From a bacterium (GTDB lineage: Bacteria > Desulfobacterota > Binatia > UBA12015), in the NCBI GenBank assembly GCA_030430245.1, contig JAUIFY010000014.1:1-41952 (forward strand): a stretch of 41,952 nucleotides of DNA, read 5' to 3'. Below are positions 8,443 to 17,484 of the stretch, piece by piece. A model generated the notes under the pieces. The model did not search any database and was not told where the DNA came from. It saw nothing but the letters and a program-made list of their open reading frames with translations. Positions within the stretch are counted from its first letter, which is position 1; each line of letters starts with the position of its first letter. Position numbers and translations under genes: made by a program.

Positions 8443-9582
8443 TTATTCGATCACGTCCGCCCAGCTGTCCGGGTCGTCGAGAAAGGCGCGCGTCCAATCC
8501 AGGAGCGACGTCTCGCGGATCGTCTGCTCGTAGAAGACTCCGGACAAAAGGACCGTGTGCTCGGTGCCCAGGGGGAAGAATCGCTCGAAGCGATTCGGGT
8601 ACTCCGCTTCGAGATCTCCGGTCACGTCCAGCATCAGATCGCGGTAGGCTGGGCCGTCGAGGTCGATGAAGAAGCTGATGACGCCGTCCTGCTGGTAGGA
8701 GTACAGGGCGGTCCGGAGCCAGGGGTCGCGGTCGAGCGCCCATCCGGTGAGGTAGCTGTACTGCTCGCTGCAGCGCGTGCAGGTCGCGGGGATCAGGTCC
8801 GTGAAGTTCCAGTTGGCCACCCGGTTCTGTACGTCGTCGGACGCGTTGAAGTTCTGCACGCCCGGGCCCGAGTCGTTGAAGACCAGGATCGGCGTGTCGG
8901 GGAGTGCGACGCGTACGGCGCCGTAGCCCGAGTACGTGCCGTAGCCGCCCGCGCTGCTCCCCGCGACGACCACGCGCGAGGGATCCGGGAAGTTGCTCGT
9001 GAGGGCGTCGACCGCGACGGAGAGGTTGCGGAGACCGTGGTGATACGTCTGTACGCCGTCGTAGTCGACGATGGCGTCGCCGGTGAAGACGGAGCCGTCG
9101 CAGTAGGGCACGTAGACGACGTCCCAATCCGCGAACGGATTGCGAGGGTCGTCCGCTTCGAGGATCCCCGACGGGACGGGCCCGTTCGCCGTGCGCAGCG
9201 CGGTGCTCACGACGTGGCAGGTCACGTAGTCCCAGCAGGCCCCGCCGCCTTGGAGGTAGAAGAGAACCTGATCGGACGGACCGTCCTTCACGCTCACCTG
9301 GAACTCGTCTCCGACGAGGCAGATCGCGCCTTCCTCCGCCGGGTCGAAGTAGTAGTGGGTCCACTCGCCGTCTTCCTCCGTGCGGCTGGGTGGCTGCGTG
9401 CCGAGGTACTTCGCGAAGCCCGTCTCGATCAGCTCCTCGACCGCCTGGCTCGCGCCTCTGCCCGGGCCGGAGTCGTCCCCCGGGGTGGCGTCGTCGCCGC
9501 AGGCGGCCACGAGGGCGGTGAGCAGGAGGAGCGTCGCGAGGTGCGCCTTCGGGCGCGTGACCAGATCGAGTCGGCTTGCCAT
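8443..9582 (-). CDS. pectinacetylesterase/Notum-like secreted lipoprotein
   Basis: This 379-aa protein resembles the pectinacetylesterase/Notum family of alpha/beta hydrolases, carboxylesterases that remove acetyl or acyl groups. The N-terminus is a lipoprotein signal: basic start, LLLLTALVAAC with the lipidated Cys at 28, and an acidic Gly/Pro linker after it. Family marks follow in order: FYLQGGGACWDYVTC near 108-122 (oxyanion region), VVYVPYCDGSVFTGD near 155-169, then the nucleophile elbow GSSAGGYG at 208-215 with the catalytic serine at 210. A conserved Asp in the DGVISFFIDLDG region and a C-terminal TEHTVLLS histidine may complete the triad. I chose the ATG at 9582 because it starts directly before the signal peptide; the open frame continues 69 codons upstream without signal. 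The substrate may be a polysaccharide ester, but that is inference. Confidence 0.85.
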   Translation of the reverse strand: MASRLDLVTRPKAHLATLLLLTALVAACGDDATPGDDSGPGRGASQAVEELIETGFAKYLGTQPPSRTEEDGEWTHYYFDPAEEGAICLVGDEFQVSVKDGPSDQVLFYLQGGGACWDYVTCHVVSTALRTANGPVPSGILEADDPRNPFADWDVVYVPYCDGSVFTGDAIVDYDGVQTYHHGLRNLSVAVDALTSNFPDPSRVVVAGSSAGGYGTYSGYGAVRVALPDTPILVFNDSGPGVQNFNASDDVQNRVANWNFTDLIPATCTRCSEQYSYLTGWALDRDPWLRTALYSYQQDGVISFFIDLDGPAYRDLMLDVTGDLEAEYPNRFERFFPLGTEHTVLLSGVFYEQTIRETSLLDWTRAFLDDPDSWADVIE

Positions 9583-9748
9583 CCGGGGAGACAACCACAC
9601 CGCGGCGAGACGGCCAAGCCACCCTCGTGTCGACCGGTCTCGCCGGCCGCCGAGGCGCCACCGTCCCTCCCCAATGGCTCGCCACGGGCCGACGTCGTTT
9701 GCTCGAAGCGCACGGCGTTTGCCCGGATCGGGCGACGGAATCCGGAGC

Positions 9749-10531
9749 CTATCCTCTCCTGTCCGACGTCCGTCGGCGATCCGGCTCACGTTGCGTCGTG
9801 ATGTCGAAGCTCGCGCGCTCGGCGTCGGTCGAGAGAGTCAATCGAAGGTGCTCCCGTACGAGACCGACGTCCTCCACCAGATGACGCGTTCCGGCGAACG
9901 CGAGCCGCAGCGGCGGCGTCGCGGCGTCGGGCACGCCGGGAATCCGCGCCAGTCGGCTCTCCCCGCGAACGTCGAACGCGATCGCTCGGAGGACGTCGTT
10001 CCCGAGGCGGATGCGCTCGTACCCTCGGGGAACCCGGGTGCTCGCGCCTTCGAAGGCGATGGGCCGGACGGCCGGAACCCCGTCGATCTCCACGACCGCA
10101 TCGATGGTGCGGACGAAACGGGTCTGCCGTACCTCGCCGCGCACGACCGGTGTGTGGATCACCTCGGCCGCGGGGTCGACCTCGAGCCACGCGAAACCGG
10201 TGGGAGCCTCCACCGCGACGGCTTCGATCCGGATGTCGCGATCCGTCTCGCGTGCGCGCGCGCGGCGCGCCGCACCCCCGTCGTACGTGCTCTCGACGAG
10301 GAACTCGCCGTCGGGGCCCTCGTGGAGAACGCGCGTCGTCAGGAGCGACGAGGTGCGTTCGTCGCCGACGCGCGACGTCACTCGAAAACGTGTCGTCCGG
10401 CCGACCTCGTGGGGCCGCAACGCCCCGGGGGGGCCGTCGAAGAGCACGTCGCCGTCGGTCGGGTCGGCGCCGCTGCCGCAGCCCGCCGGGACGGTCGCGG
10501 CGAAGAGGAAGAAGGTGATCCACATGCGCAT
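9749..10531 (-). CDS. hypothetical secreted lipoprotein, 260 aa
   Basis: The protein starts with a lipoprotein signal (MWITFFLFAATVPAGC, lipidated Cys at 18) followed by a Gly/Asp-rich linker. The mature part is a beta-strand-rich, charged domain with alternating hydrophobic residues, for example TTRFRVTSRVGDERTSS and VVRGEVRQTRFVRTIDAVV. It has no cysteines after the lipobox and no catalytic motif that I recognise. Two ATG codons, at 10531 and 10525, could both serve as start. It is on the same strand as the esterase lipoprotein downstream, with a 166-base gap, and lies downstream of the glnK terminator, so it is probably its own transcription unit. The general look is that of a small periplasmic outer-membrane-anchored domain; function unknown. 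Confidence 0.65.
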   Translation of the reverse strand: MRMWITFFLFAATVPAGCGSGADPTDGDVLFDGPPGALRPHEVGRTTRFRVTSRVGDERTSSLLTTRVLHEGPDGEFLVESTYDGGAARRARARETDRDIRIEAVAVEAPTGFAWLEVDPAAEVIHTPVVRGEVRQTRFVRTIDAVVEIDGVPAVRPIAFEGASTRVPRGYERIRLGNDVLRAIAFDVRGESRLARIPGVPDAATPPLRLAFAGTRHLVEDVGLVREHLRLTLSTDAERASFDITTQREPDRRRTSDRRG

Positions 10532-10632
10532 CGGTCGGTCCTCCGAGCGGGACGTTTCATGCCCGCTCGTCCGCCGTATGCGCCACGCCCTCGCGTCGGA
10601 AGCTCGACGTGCGAATCGATGTCACGCGACGC

Positions 10633-10672
10633 AAACGAAAGCGGCGGCCGCTCCATTCGGAGCGACCGCCGC
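10633..10672 (-). terminator. rho-independent terminator of the amtB-glnK unit
   Basis: On the minus strand a 14-bp stem, GCGGCGGTCGCTCC (10672-10659) pairing with GGAGCGGCCGCCGC (10654-10641), closes a GAAT tetraloop with a single G-U wobble. It is followed by TTTCGTTT. It lies 33 bases beyond the glnK stop codon. This is a strong intrinsic terminator by eye. Confidence 0.88.
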
Positions 10673-10705
10673 CTCTTCGACTCCGCCGCGACCAGGGCCG
10701 GACTT

Positions 10706-12399
<1,694 letters not shown>

Positions 12400-12448
12400 C
12401 GTGAGCTCCTCTCGAGTGGCGGGGTCCGTCCTGAACCCCATACCTCCA

Positions 12449-12464
12449 TGCAAGGTGGGTACCG
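12449..12464 (-). promoter_or_regulatory. sigma-54 (RpoN) promoter for amtB-glnK
   Basis: Read on the minus strand the site is CGGTACCCACCTTGCA. Against the consensus TGGCACGNNNNTTGCA it keeps the invariant GG at -24, the AC, and TTGCA at -12, with exactly ten bases between GG and GC. The inferred start point is near 12438, giving a 5' leader of about 39 bases before the amtB ATG. Nitrogen-controlled ammonium transporter genes are classic RpoN targets, so position and function agree. No competing sigma-70 promoter is obvious in this gap. Confidence 0.75.
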
Positions 12465-12534
12465 CCCGGAAACTCAGCACGGACGCGGCCCGTGCCCGTT
12501 TGGTGGACATGAAGACTGCCCAAATGTTGAGCAT

Positions 12535-12551
12535 TGCTCCTGGATTGTGCA
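12535..12551 (-). promoter_or_regulatory. candidate NtrC binding site (enhancer) upstream of amtB
   Basis: The minus strand reads TGCAC, then seven bases, then GAGCA. The NtrC palindrome is TGCAC-N7-GTGCA, so nine of the ten arm bases match with correct spacing. Its centre is about 105 bases upstream of the inferred sigma-54 transcription start, the usual distance for an NtrC enhancer. It lies just beyond the plsY stop codon. Only one such site is clear, and activator identity is inference. Confidence 0.5.
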
Positions 12552-12562
12552 GGTCGCGGGAG

Positions 12563-13183
12563 TCAGTCGTCGTTGGAGGCGCCGACGCGCGGCTCGGTGC
12601 CGGAGCGCAGGCGAGCGACATTGTCGCGATGTCGGACGAGGATCAAGAGCGCGAGCGCGGTCGACGTCGCGGTGACGATCGAGGGCATGCCGAGCACCAG
12701 GCTCGCGACCGGGGCCCCCGCCGCCGCGACGATCGAGGAGATCGACACGGTTCGCGTCGCGGTGAGAGCCAGGGCGAAGAGCACGGCCGCGCAGCCGGCC
12801 ACGGCGGGCGCCAGAGCCAACAGAGCGCCGAAGGTCGTCGCGACGCCCTTGCCTCCACGGAACCCGAGAGCGATCGGAAACACGTGGCCCCCCACCGCCG
12901 CCAGCGCCGCCACCGCCCGTGCTCGTAGCTCGCGGGTCGGGTCCGCCCCGGTGAGATGATCCAGCACGTCGACCATCAGGACCGGCGTGGCGCCCTTCGC
13001 GAGGTCGATGGCGAGAGTGGCGAGCCCCGCCGACGTCCCCACCGTCCGTGCGACGTTGGTCGCGCCGATGTTGCCACTGCCTTCCTCGCGAACGTCGACA
13101 CGGTAGAGCAGGCCCAGGAGGTAGCCGCTGGGGATCGAGCCGAGGAGATAGGCTCCCAGGGCGACGGTGGCCAGCTCCCACAT
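12563..13183 (-). CDS. plsY: glycerol-3-phosphate acyltransferase PlsY
   Basis: This 206-aa integral membrane enzyme transfers acyl groups from acyl-phosphate to glycerol-3-phosphate, the first step of phospholipid synthesis. Its conserved motifs are all present: GSIPSGYLLG at about residue 15, SGNIGATNVAR at about 37 (motif 1), the KGATPVLMVD segment near 64 and GFRGGKGVATTFG near 107 (motif 3, glycine-rich acyl-phosphate site). About five transmembrane helices separate them. The length is normal. The ATG at 13183 overlaps by one base the TGA of the upstream gene (TGATG), so translation is probably coupled. The C-terminal tail RHRDNVARLRSGTEPRVG is the usual cytoplasmic end. Confidence 0.95.
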   Translation of the reverse strand: MWELATVALGAYLLGSIPSGYLLGLLYRVDVREEGSGNIGATNVARTVGTSAGLATLAIDLAKGATPVLMVDVLDHLTGADPTRELRARAVAALAAVGGHVFPIALGFRGGKGVATTFGALLALAPAVAGCAAVLFALALTATRTVSISSIVAAAGAPVASLVLGMPSIVTATSTALALLILVRHRDNVARLRSGTEPRVGASNDD

Positions 13184-13617
13184 CAGAGTCGGAAGCGCGA
13201 GTCCTTGCGATGACTTCGTCGTTGCAGGCTGCGGCCGGCGACGAAGCCGAGAACCAGGGTGCACAGAGACACGGTCAGGAGGGTGAGCGGTTCGTCGAGC
13301 CTCGGTACGGGCGTTTCGATGCGAGCCGACAGCCGCTCGAGCATGATCGTCAATCGCTCGAGCCGACGCTCGAGGCGATCGTGCTCGTCGGCCGCCCACG
13401 GCGGCGCGTCCCCACCGGCGGTCAGCCGGTCGACCTGGATCCAGAGCGCACCCACGTCGTCGCGCAACGCAGAGACCTCCTCGCCGACGTCGGGTGTCGC
13501 CAAGGCGACGGGTGCGGCGCCCGCCGGGGGGGCGTGCTGCCGGCCGAGCACCACCGGAGGGCTCCCGGCGAGCAGGAGTGCGATCATCCAGCCAACGAGC
13601 GCGTACGAACGAGCCAA
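13183..13617 (-). CDS. small membrane/periplasmic coiled-coil protein, unknown
   Basis: The product, about 144 aa, has a signal-like hydrophobic N-terminus (SYALVGWMIALLLAGSPPVV). A Pro/Ala-rich stretch follows, then a predicted coiled coil around residues 60-105 (EEVSALRDDVGALWIQVDRL and then ERRLERLTIMLERLSARIE). It ends with a second membrane helix (LTLLTVSLCTLVLGFVAG) and a basic tail. I do not recognise the family. The start is uncertain. The TTG at 13617 gives a positively charged n-region; a GTG at 13635 and an ATG at 13587 are alternatives, and none has a good ribosome site. The frame stays open upstream through the tRNA gene, which is not coding. The stop overlaps the plsY start. Confidence 0.5.
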   Translation of the reverse strand: MARSYALVGWMIALLLAGSPPVVLGRQHAPPAGAAPVALATPDVGEEVSALRDDVGALWIQVDRLTAGGDAPPWAADEHDRLERRLERLTIMLERLSARIETPVPRLDEPLTLLTVSLCTLVLGFVAGRSLQRRSHRKDSRFRL

Positions 13618-13705
13618 GGGGGCGCGGTATACCACCCCCCGAAACGACTGGCCATCGGGCCTCTGGTGGTGCGGCCCACGCTCACTCCCCTCGGAAGGGA
13701 AGGAG

Positions 13706-13779
13706 TCGGGGTGACAGGATTTGAACCTGCGGCCCCTGCGTCCCGAACGCAGTGCTCTACCAGTCTGAGCTACACCCCG
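13706..13779 (-). tRNA. tRNA-Pro (anticodon CGG)
   Basis: The minus strand folds as a complete tRNA: acceptor stem CGGGGTG/CACCCCG with the proline-type C1-G72 pair and discriminator A, D arm with TAGCTCAGACTGGTAGAGCA, anticodon stem CTGCG/CGCAG with loop TTCGGGA, and T arm GCAGGTTCAAATCCTGT. The anticodon CGG lies at 13745-13743 and reads CCG proline codons. No CCA is encoded: the plus-strand neighbour continues with GAGGA. The gene is 74 nt and lies upstream of the small coiled-coil gene and plsY on the same strand. Confidence 0.97.
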
Positions 13780-13978
13780 GAAAAAGCGAGAATCGCCAGT
13801 GTGCGCGCGGCGGCGCGGCGAGGATCGGACGCTAGCACAGGGCCTCCGGCGCGCAAGACGAGCCGGCCTCCGCGCGCCACCCGCCTGGACTCGGCTCAGC
13901 GAAAGGCGCAGAACTTTCGAGAGTTGCGAGATCTGCCGTGGGGAATCGTCCCGCGGGGCTCCCGCCGTATCCCGATCC

Positions 13979-16720
13979 ATGATCACCGAGGACGTACTTC
14001 CGTCGACCCCGCGGCTGGGGGAGCGAGCGACACCCGATTTGCAGGAGCGGTGCGCACGGGCGCTCGCAACCCTCGCCGAGAGCGACGCCCTGGCCCGGGG
14101 AGACCGCGACGCGTTCGTCGCGCTCCTGACGCGCCGGATCTCGGAGACGCTCGAGGTCGATCGGGTGGGCGTGTGGTGCTTCGAGCAGGGGGGAGAGCGT
14201 CTCGTGTGCGAGGCCCAGTGGGACCGGTCGTGCGGCTCGGCCGAGGTGCCGCCGCCGCTCGCCGAGAGCGCGTGCCCGAGCTACTTCACCTCGACGCGGT
14301 CCGGCCGAGCCATCGTGGTCCACGATCTCGAGCCGGGCGAAGCGGTGCGGGCGGGGCTCGTCGCTTCCGGGGTCCGGTCGTTCCTCGACGTGCCGCTGCG
14401 TCTTCACGGGCAGCTCGTCGGTGTCGTCTGCATCGAGCACCTGACTCCGCGCCGCTGGACCCGCGACGAGGAGCAGCTCGTGCGCTCGGTGTGCGGCCTC
14501 CTGGCACTCGTGCTGGAGGCCGAAGGCCGAGCGTCGGCCGAGTCCTCGCTTCGCGATACCGAGGAGGAGTACGGCGAGCTCGTCGAGACGATGGAGGACG
14601 TTCTCTACGTCGTCGAGAGCGACGGTCGCGTCACGTCGCTGAATGGCGCCTTCGAGCGCCAGCTCGGGTGGAAGCGCGAGGACTGGCTCGGGAAGCACTT
14701 CGCCGCGTTCATCCATCCGGAGGACGTCCCGCAGGCGGTGGAGGTCCGGCGACGCATCTACGCGGGAGAATCTCCGATCGCTGCCGAGCTCCGGTTCCGC
14801 GACAGCACCGGCGGCTGGAAGGTCGGCGAGCTGCGGGCGCGTCCCCGGCGGGTCGGCGACGAGATCACCGGCGTCATCGGAGTCGGCCGTGACGTCACGG
14901 CTCGCAGTCGCTCCGAGCAGTACAATCGGGTGCTGCTCGGGATCGCCAAGGACGTCGCCGGAAAGCTCGACCTCGGCACCGTGTTCGAACGAGCGTTGCC
15001 GCCGCTCGCGGAGGCACTCGGTTGCGACGGGGCGATCATTCTCCGCGAAGACCCGGACGACGAAGAGAGCCGCGCGATCGCCGACCTGGGCTTCTCGCCC
15101 GCGCAGTCGGATCTTCTGCGTGGCATGCGCTTCAAGAGGGGATTTCCGTTCGACGGCCGCCTGGTCCGGGGCGAGACGATCGTCGTCCGCGGTCGTGGCG
15201 AGGGCTCGCCTCTGTTCGTCGAACGGGTGCTCGCACCACTCGGCATCGTCTCTCTCACGGTTGCTCCTCTCTATGCGACGGGGCAGTTCTACGGCAGCGT
15301 CGTCGCGTGGAGCTCCCGCGAGGATGCGTTCGACGCGGACGGCGTCGCACTCACCGAGGCCATCGCTCGCATCCTGACGAGCGCGGTCGGCGCGGCCGAG
15401 CTGTTTCGTCTGAAGCAGGAGGAGATGCGGCTCGAGACCGTACATGCGCGCATCGCCGAGGAGATGATCTCCTCTCTGGAGGCGCCGGTGCTGTTGGAGC
15501 GGCTCTGTCGGACGACGCGCGAGACGTTCGATTGCGACGTGGTCGACGCCTTCCTCTTCGACGAGCGGTCCGACGAGTTCGTGCCCGTCGGGCGGGCGGG
15601 AGAATCGGGCGCCAGCTGGGACGCGCTTCGCGCCGTCCGGCTGCCGCGATCGACGATTCACGGATACGCCGAGCGTCTGATCGACGAGGGCCTGGTACAC
15701 GTCTCGACCTCGAGCGGGCCGGACGTCGCGACCGTGATGGAGCTCTTCGGCGTGAAGACCGCGATGGTCGTCGGACTCCGCCGGGGCTCGGACCTGCTCG
15801 GCCTTCTCGCGATCGCACGAAACGGACACGGCGACTTCTCGGCCGCGGACGAGCGGCTCGCCCGACGCATCGCGCGACTCGCCTCCCTCGGCCTGGCGAA
15901 CGCCGACCTGGTCTCCCAACTCGCGAGCGCCAACACTCTCAAGTCCGAGTTCGTGGCGACGATGTCGCACGAGCTGCGGACGCCCTTGAACGTGATCCTC
16001 GGCTACTCGGATCTCCTTCTCGACGGAGCCTTTGGCGACCTGACACACGACCAGACCGACACGGTGCGGCGACTGTCGCAGAGCGCGAGCAATCTCTGCG
16101 AGTTGGTGAATGCCACCCTCGACCTGAGTCGGCTCGAGTCGGGGCGCATCGAGGTCGATCTGGTAGACGTCCCCGTGTCCCAGTTGGTCCGCGAGGTCGC
16201 GAGCGCACCCGCCGCGATGCCGGAGGGAATCGAGTTCCGCTGCGAGATCGACGACGATCTGGGTCAGCTCCGCACGGACCCGGGCAAGCTCAAGGTCGCG
16301 ATCACGAACCTGCTCTCGAACGCGTTCAAGTTCACCGGGCGCGGCCGCGTTACGTTGTCGGTCGCACGGCGCGACGACGCGATCGAGTTCGTCGTCGAAG
16401 ACACCGGCCCGGGCATCCCGGCCGCATTGCAGGACGCCGTCTTCGAATCGTTTCGACAGGGCGATGGTTCCGCGTCACGACGGCATGGGGGGGTGGGCCT
16501 CGGGCTCTACATCGTGCGGAAGCTCGTCGGGGTACTCGGCGGCACGGTGGATCTCGAGAGCGCCGAGGGCGTCGGCGCGACCTTCCGAATCCGCTTGCCG
16601 GCGCGGGGCGCCCCCGATGTGGTCGCCGACGTCCGTCCGGTGGAAGTGTTCGCGTCGCCTTCGACCGGAGTCTCCCCCGAAGAGAAGGAAGCGTTGTTCC
16701 CGAGACGCGCGGTGGGTTGA
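13979..16720 (+). CDS. multi-sensor histidine kinase (GAF-PAS-GAF-GAF-HisKA-HATPase)
   Basis: This 913-aa soluble kinase has no signal peptide and no membrane helix. In order it shows a GAF domain (about 20-175, VDRVGVWCFEQGG to SFLDVPLRLHGQLVGVVCIEH), a PAS domain (about 190-310, YVVESDGRVTSLNGAFERQLG to GVIGVGRDVTARS) and two more GAF-like domains (about 315-470 and 480-640). HisKA carries the phosphorylated His at 664 in MSHELRTPLN. The HATPase domain has N box NLLSNAFKF, G1 DTGPGIP and G2 GGVGLGLYIV. There is no receiver domain, and no response regulator gene lies in the window, so it is an orphan kinase with unknown partner and signal. The ATG at 13979 starts the plausible coding region; upstream sequence in frame is arginine-rich and non-coding. 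Confidence 0.93.
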   Translation: MITEDVLPSTPRLGERATPDLQERCARALATLAESDALARGDRDAFVALLTRRISETLEVDRVGVWCFEQGGERLVCEAQWDRSCGSAEVPPPLAESACPSYFTSTRSGRAIVVHDLEPGEAVRAGLVASGVRSFLDVPLRLHGQLVGVVCIEHLTPRRWTRDEEQLVRSVCGLLALVLEAEGRASAESSLRDTEEEYGELVETMEDVLYVVESDGRVTSLNGAFERQLGWKREDWLGKHFAAFIHPEDVPQAVEVRRRIYAGESPIAAELRFRDSTGGWKVGELRARPRRVGDEITGVIGVGRDVTARSRSEQYNRVLLGIAKDVAGKLDLGTVFERALPPLAEALGCDGAIILREDPDDEESRAIADLGFSPAQSDLLRGMRFKRGFPFDGRLVRGETIVVRGRGEGSPLFVERVLAPLGIVSLTVAPLYATGQFYGSVVAWSSREDAFDADGVALTEAIARILTSAVGAAELFRLKQEEMRLETVHARIAEEMISSLEAPVLLERLCRTTRETFDCDVVDAFLFDERSDEFVPVGRAGESGASWDALRAVRLPRSTIHGYAERLIDEGLVHVSTSSGPDVATVMELFGVKTAMVVGLRRGSDLLGLLAIARNGHGDFSAADERLARRIARLASLGLANADLVSQLASANTLKSEFVATMSHELRTPLNVILGYSDLLLDGAFGDLTHDQTDTVRRLSQSASNLCELVNATLDLSRLESGRIEVDLVDVPVSQLVREVASAPAAMPEGIEFRCEIDDDLGQLRTDPGKLKVAITNLLSNAFKFTGRGRVTLSVARRDDAIEFVVEDTGPGIPAALQDAVFESFRQGDGSASRRHGGVGLGLYIVRKLVGVLGGTVDLESAEGVGATFRIRLPARGAPDVVADVRPVEVFASPSTGVSPEEKEALFPRRAVG

Positions 16721-16725
16721 CCGCG

Positions 16726-17415
16726 TCAGTCGCGCGAGCGGTCGGCCAAGCCCGCTTCCGCCTCCGCCCGCATGGCACGAATGCGTTCGCCGTAGTCGTC
16801 GCCTCCGAAGATCGCGGAGCCTGCGACGAGGGTTTCGGCGCCTCGTTCGACGACCTGCCGGCTGTTCGCCGCTTTGATCCCGCCGTCGATCTCGATGTCG
16901 TAGGTGAGGCCGCGTTCGCGGCGCCAGCGGGACAGAGTGTCCGTCTTCGTCAGCACCTCGGGCATGAACGACTGGCCTCCGAAGCCGGGGTTCACGCTCA
17001 TCACGAGAACGCGCTCGACTTGCTCGAGGAACGGCTCGACGCTCTCGACGGGGGTCGGCGGACTCATCACGATGCCCGCGCGCTTTCCGAGCGCGTGGAT
17101 GCGCCCGAGCGTGTCGGCGGGATCGGGGCAGGCTTCGACGTGGACGGTGATCGAATCGGCACCGGCCTCGGCGAAGGCTTCGAGGTATTCCCACGGTGAC
17201 TCGATCATCAGGTGCACGTCGAGCTCGAGCTTCGTGACGGGTCGGATCCCCTCGACGACGACGGGGCCGAGCGAGATGTTCGGAACGAAGTGGCCATCCA
17301 TCACGTCGACGTGGATCAGGTCGGCGCCACCCGCTTCCGCTGCCTGGACCTCGGCGCCGAGATGGCCGAAGTCGGCAGCGAGGATCGAAGGTGCGATCTG
17401 GACGGTTCCGGGCAT
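16726..17415 (-). CDS. rpe: ribulose-phosphate 3-epimerase
   Basis: This 229-aa TIM-barrel enzyme interconverts ribulose-5-phosphate and xylulose-5-phosphate in the pentose phosphate pathway. It has the full set of family blocks: IAPSILAADFGHLG at the N-terminus, the metal-binding HVDVMDGHFVPNISLG with His and Asp, LDVHLMIESP, ITVHVEA, the second metal block VMSVNPGFGGQSF, EIDGGI with the catalytic Asp, and the phosphate-binding VAGSAIFGG. Length is normal. It is the last gene of the minus-strand run priA-def-fmt-rsmB-rpe, a gene order seen in several bacterial phyla. It converges on the histidine kinase gene with a 5-base gap. The ATG at 17415 fits the family start. Confidence 0.97.
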   Translation of the reverse strand: MPGTVQIAPSILAADFGHLGAEVQAAEAGGADLIHVDVMDGHFVPNISLGPVVVEGIRPVTKLELDVHLMIESPWEYLEAFAEAGADSITVHVEACPDPADTLGRIHALGKRAGIVMSPPTPVESVEPFLEQVERVLVMSVNPGFGGQSFMPEVLTKTDTLSRWRRERGLTYDIEIDGGIKAANSRQVVERGAETLVAGSAIFGGDDYGERIRAMRAEAEAGLADRSRD

Positions 17416-17484
17416 GCGCGTTTCATACCGGCTGGAGGCGCAGCCGGAAAGTCCGCCACCCGCTCCAACGCCGAACCCCGTGGC

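Noticed and set aside
13618..13986. Extension of the coiled-coil protein frame through the tRNA-Pro gene
   Set aside because: The stretch reads through a complete tRNA and gives a basic, motif-free sequence; a start after the tRNA is far more likely.
13832..16048. 738-aa open frame on the minus strand opposite the histidine kinase
   Set aside because: It has no family similarity, is rich in Arg, Asp and His as expected for the antisense of GC-rich coding DNA, and lies wholly over a kinase gene with clear domains.
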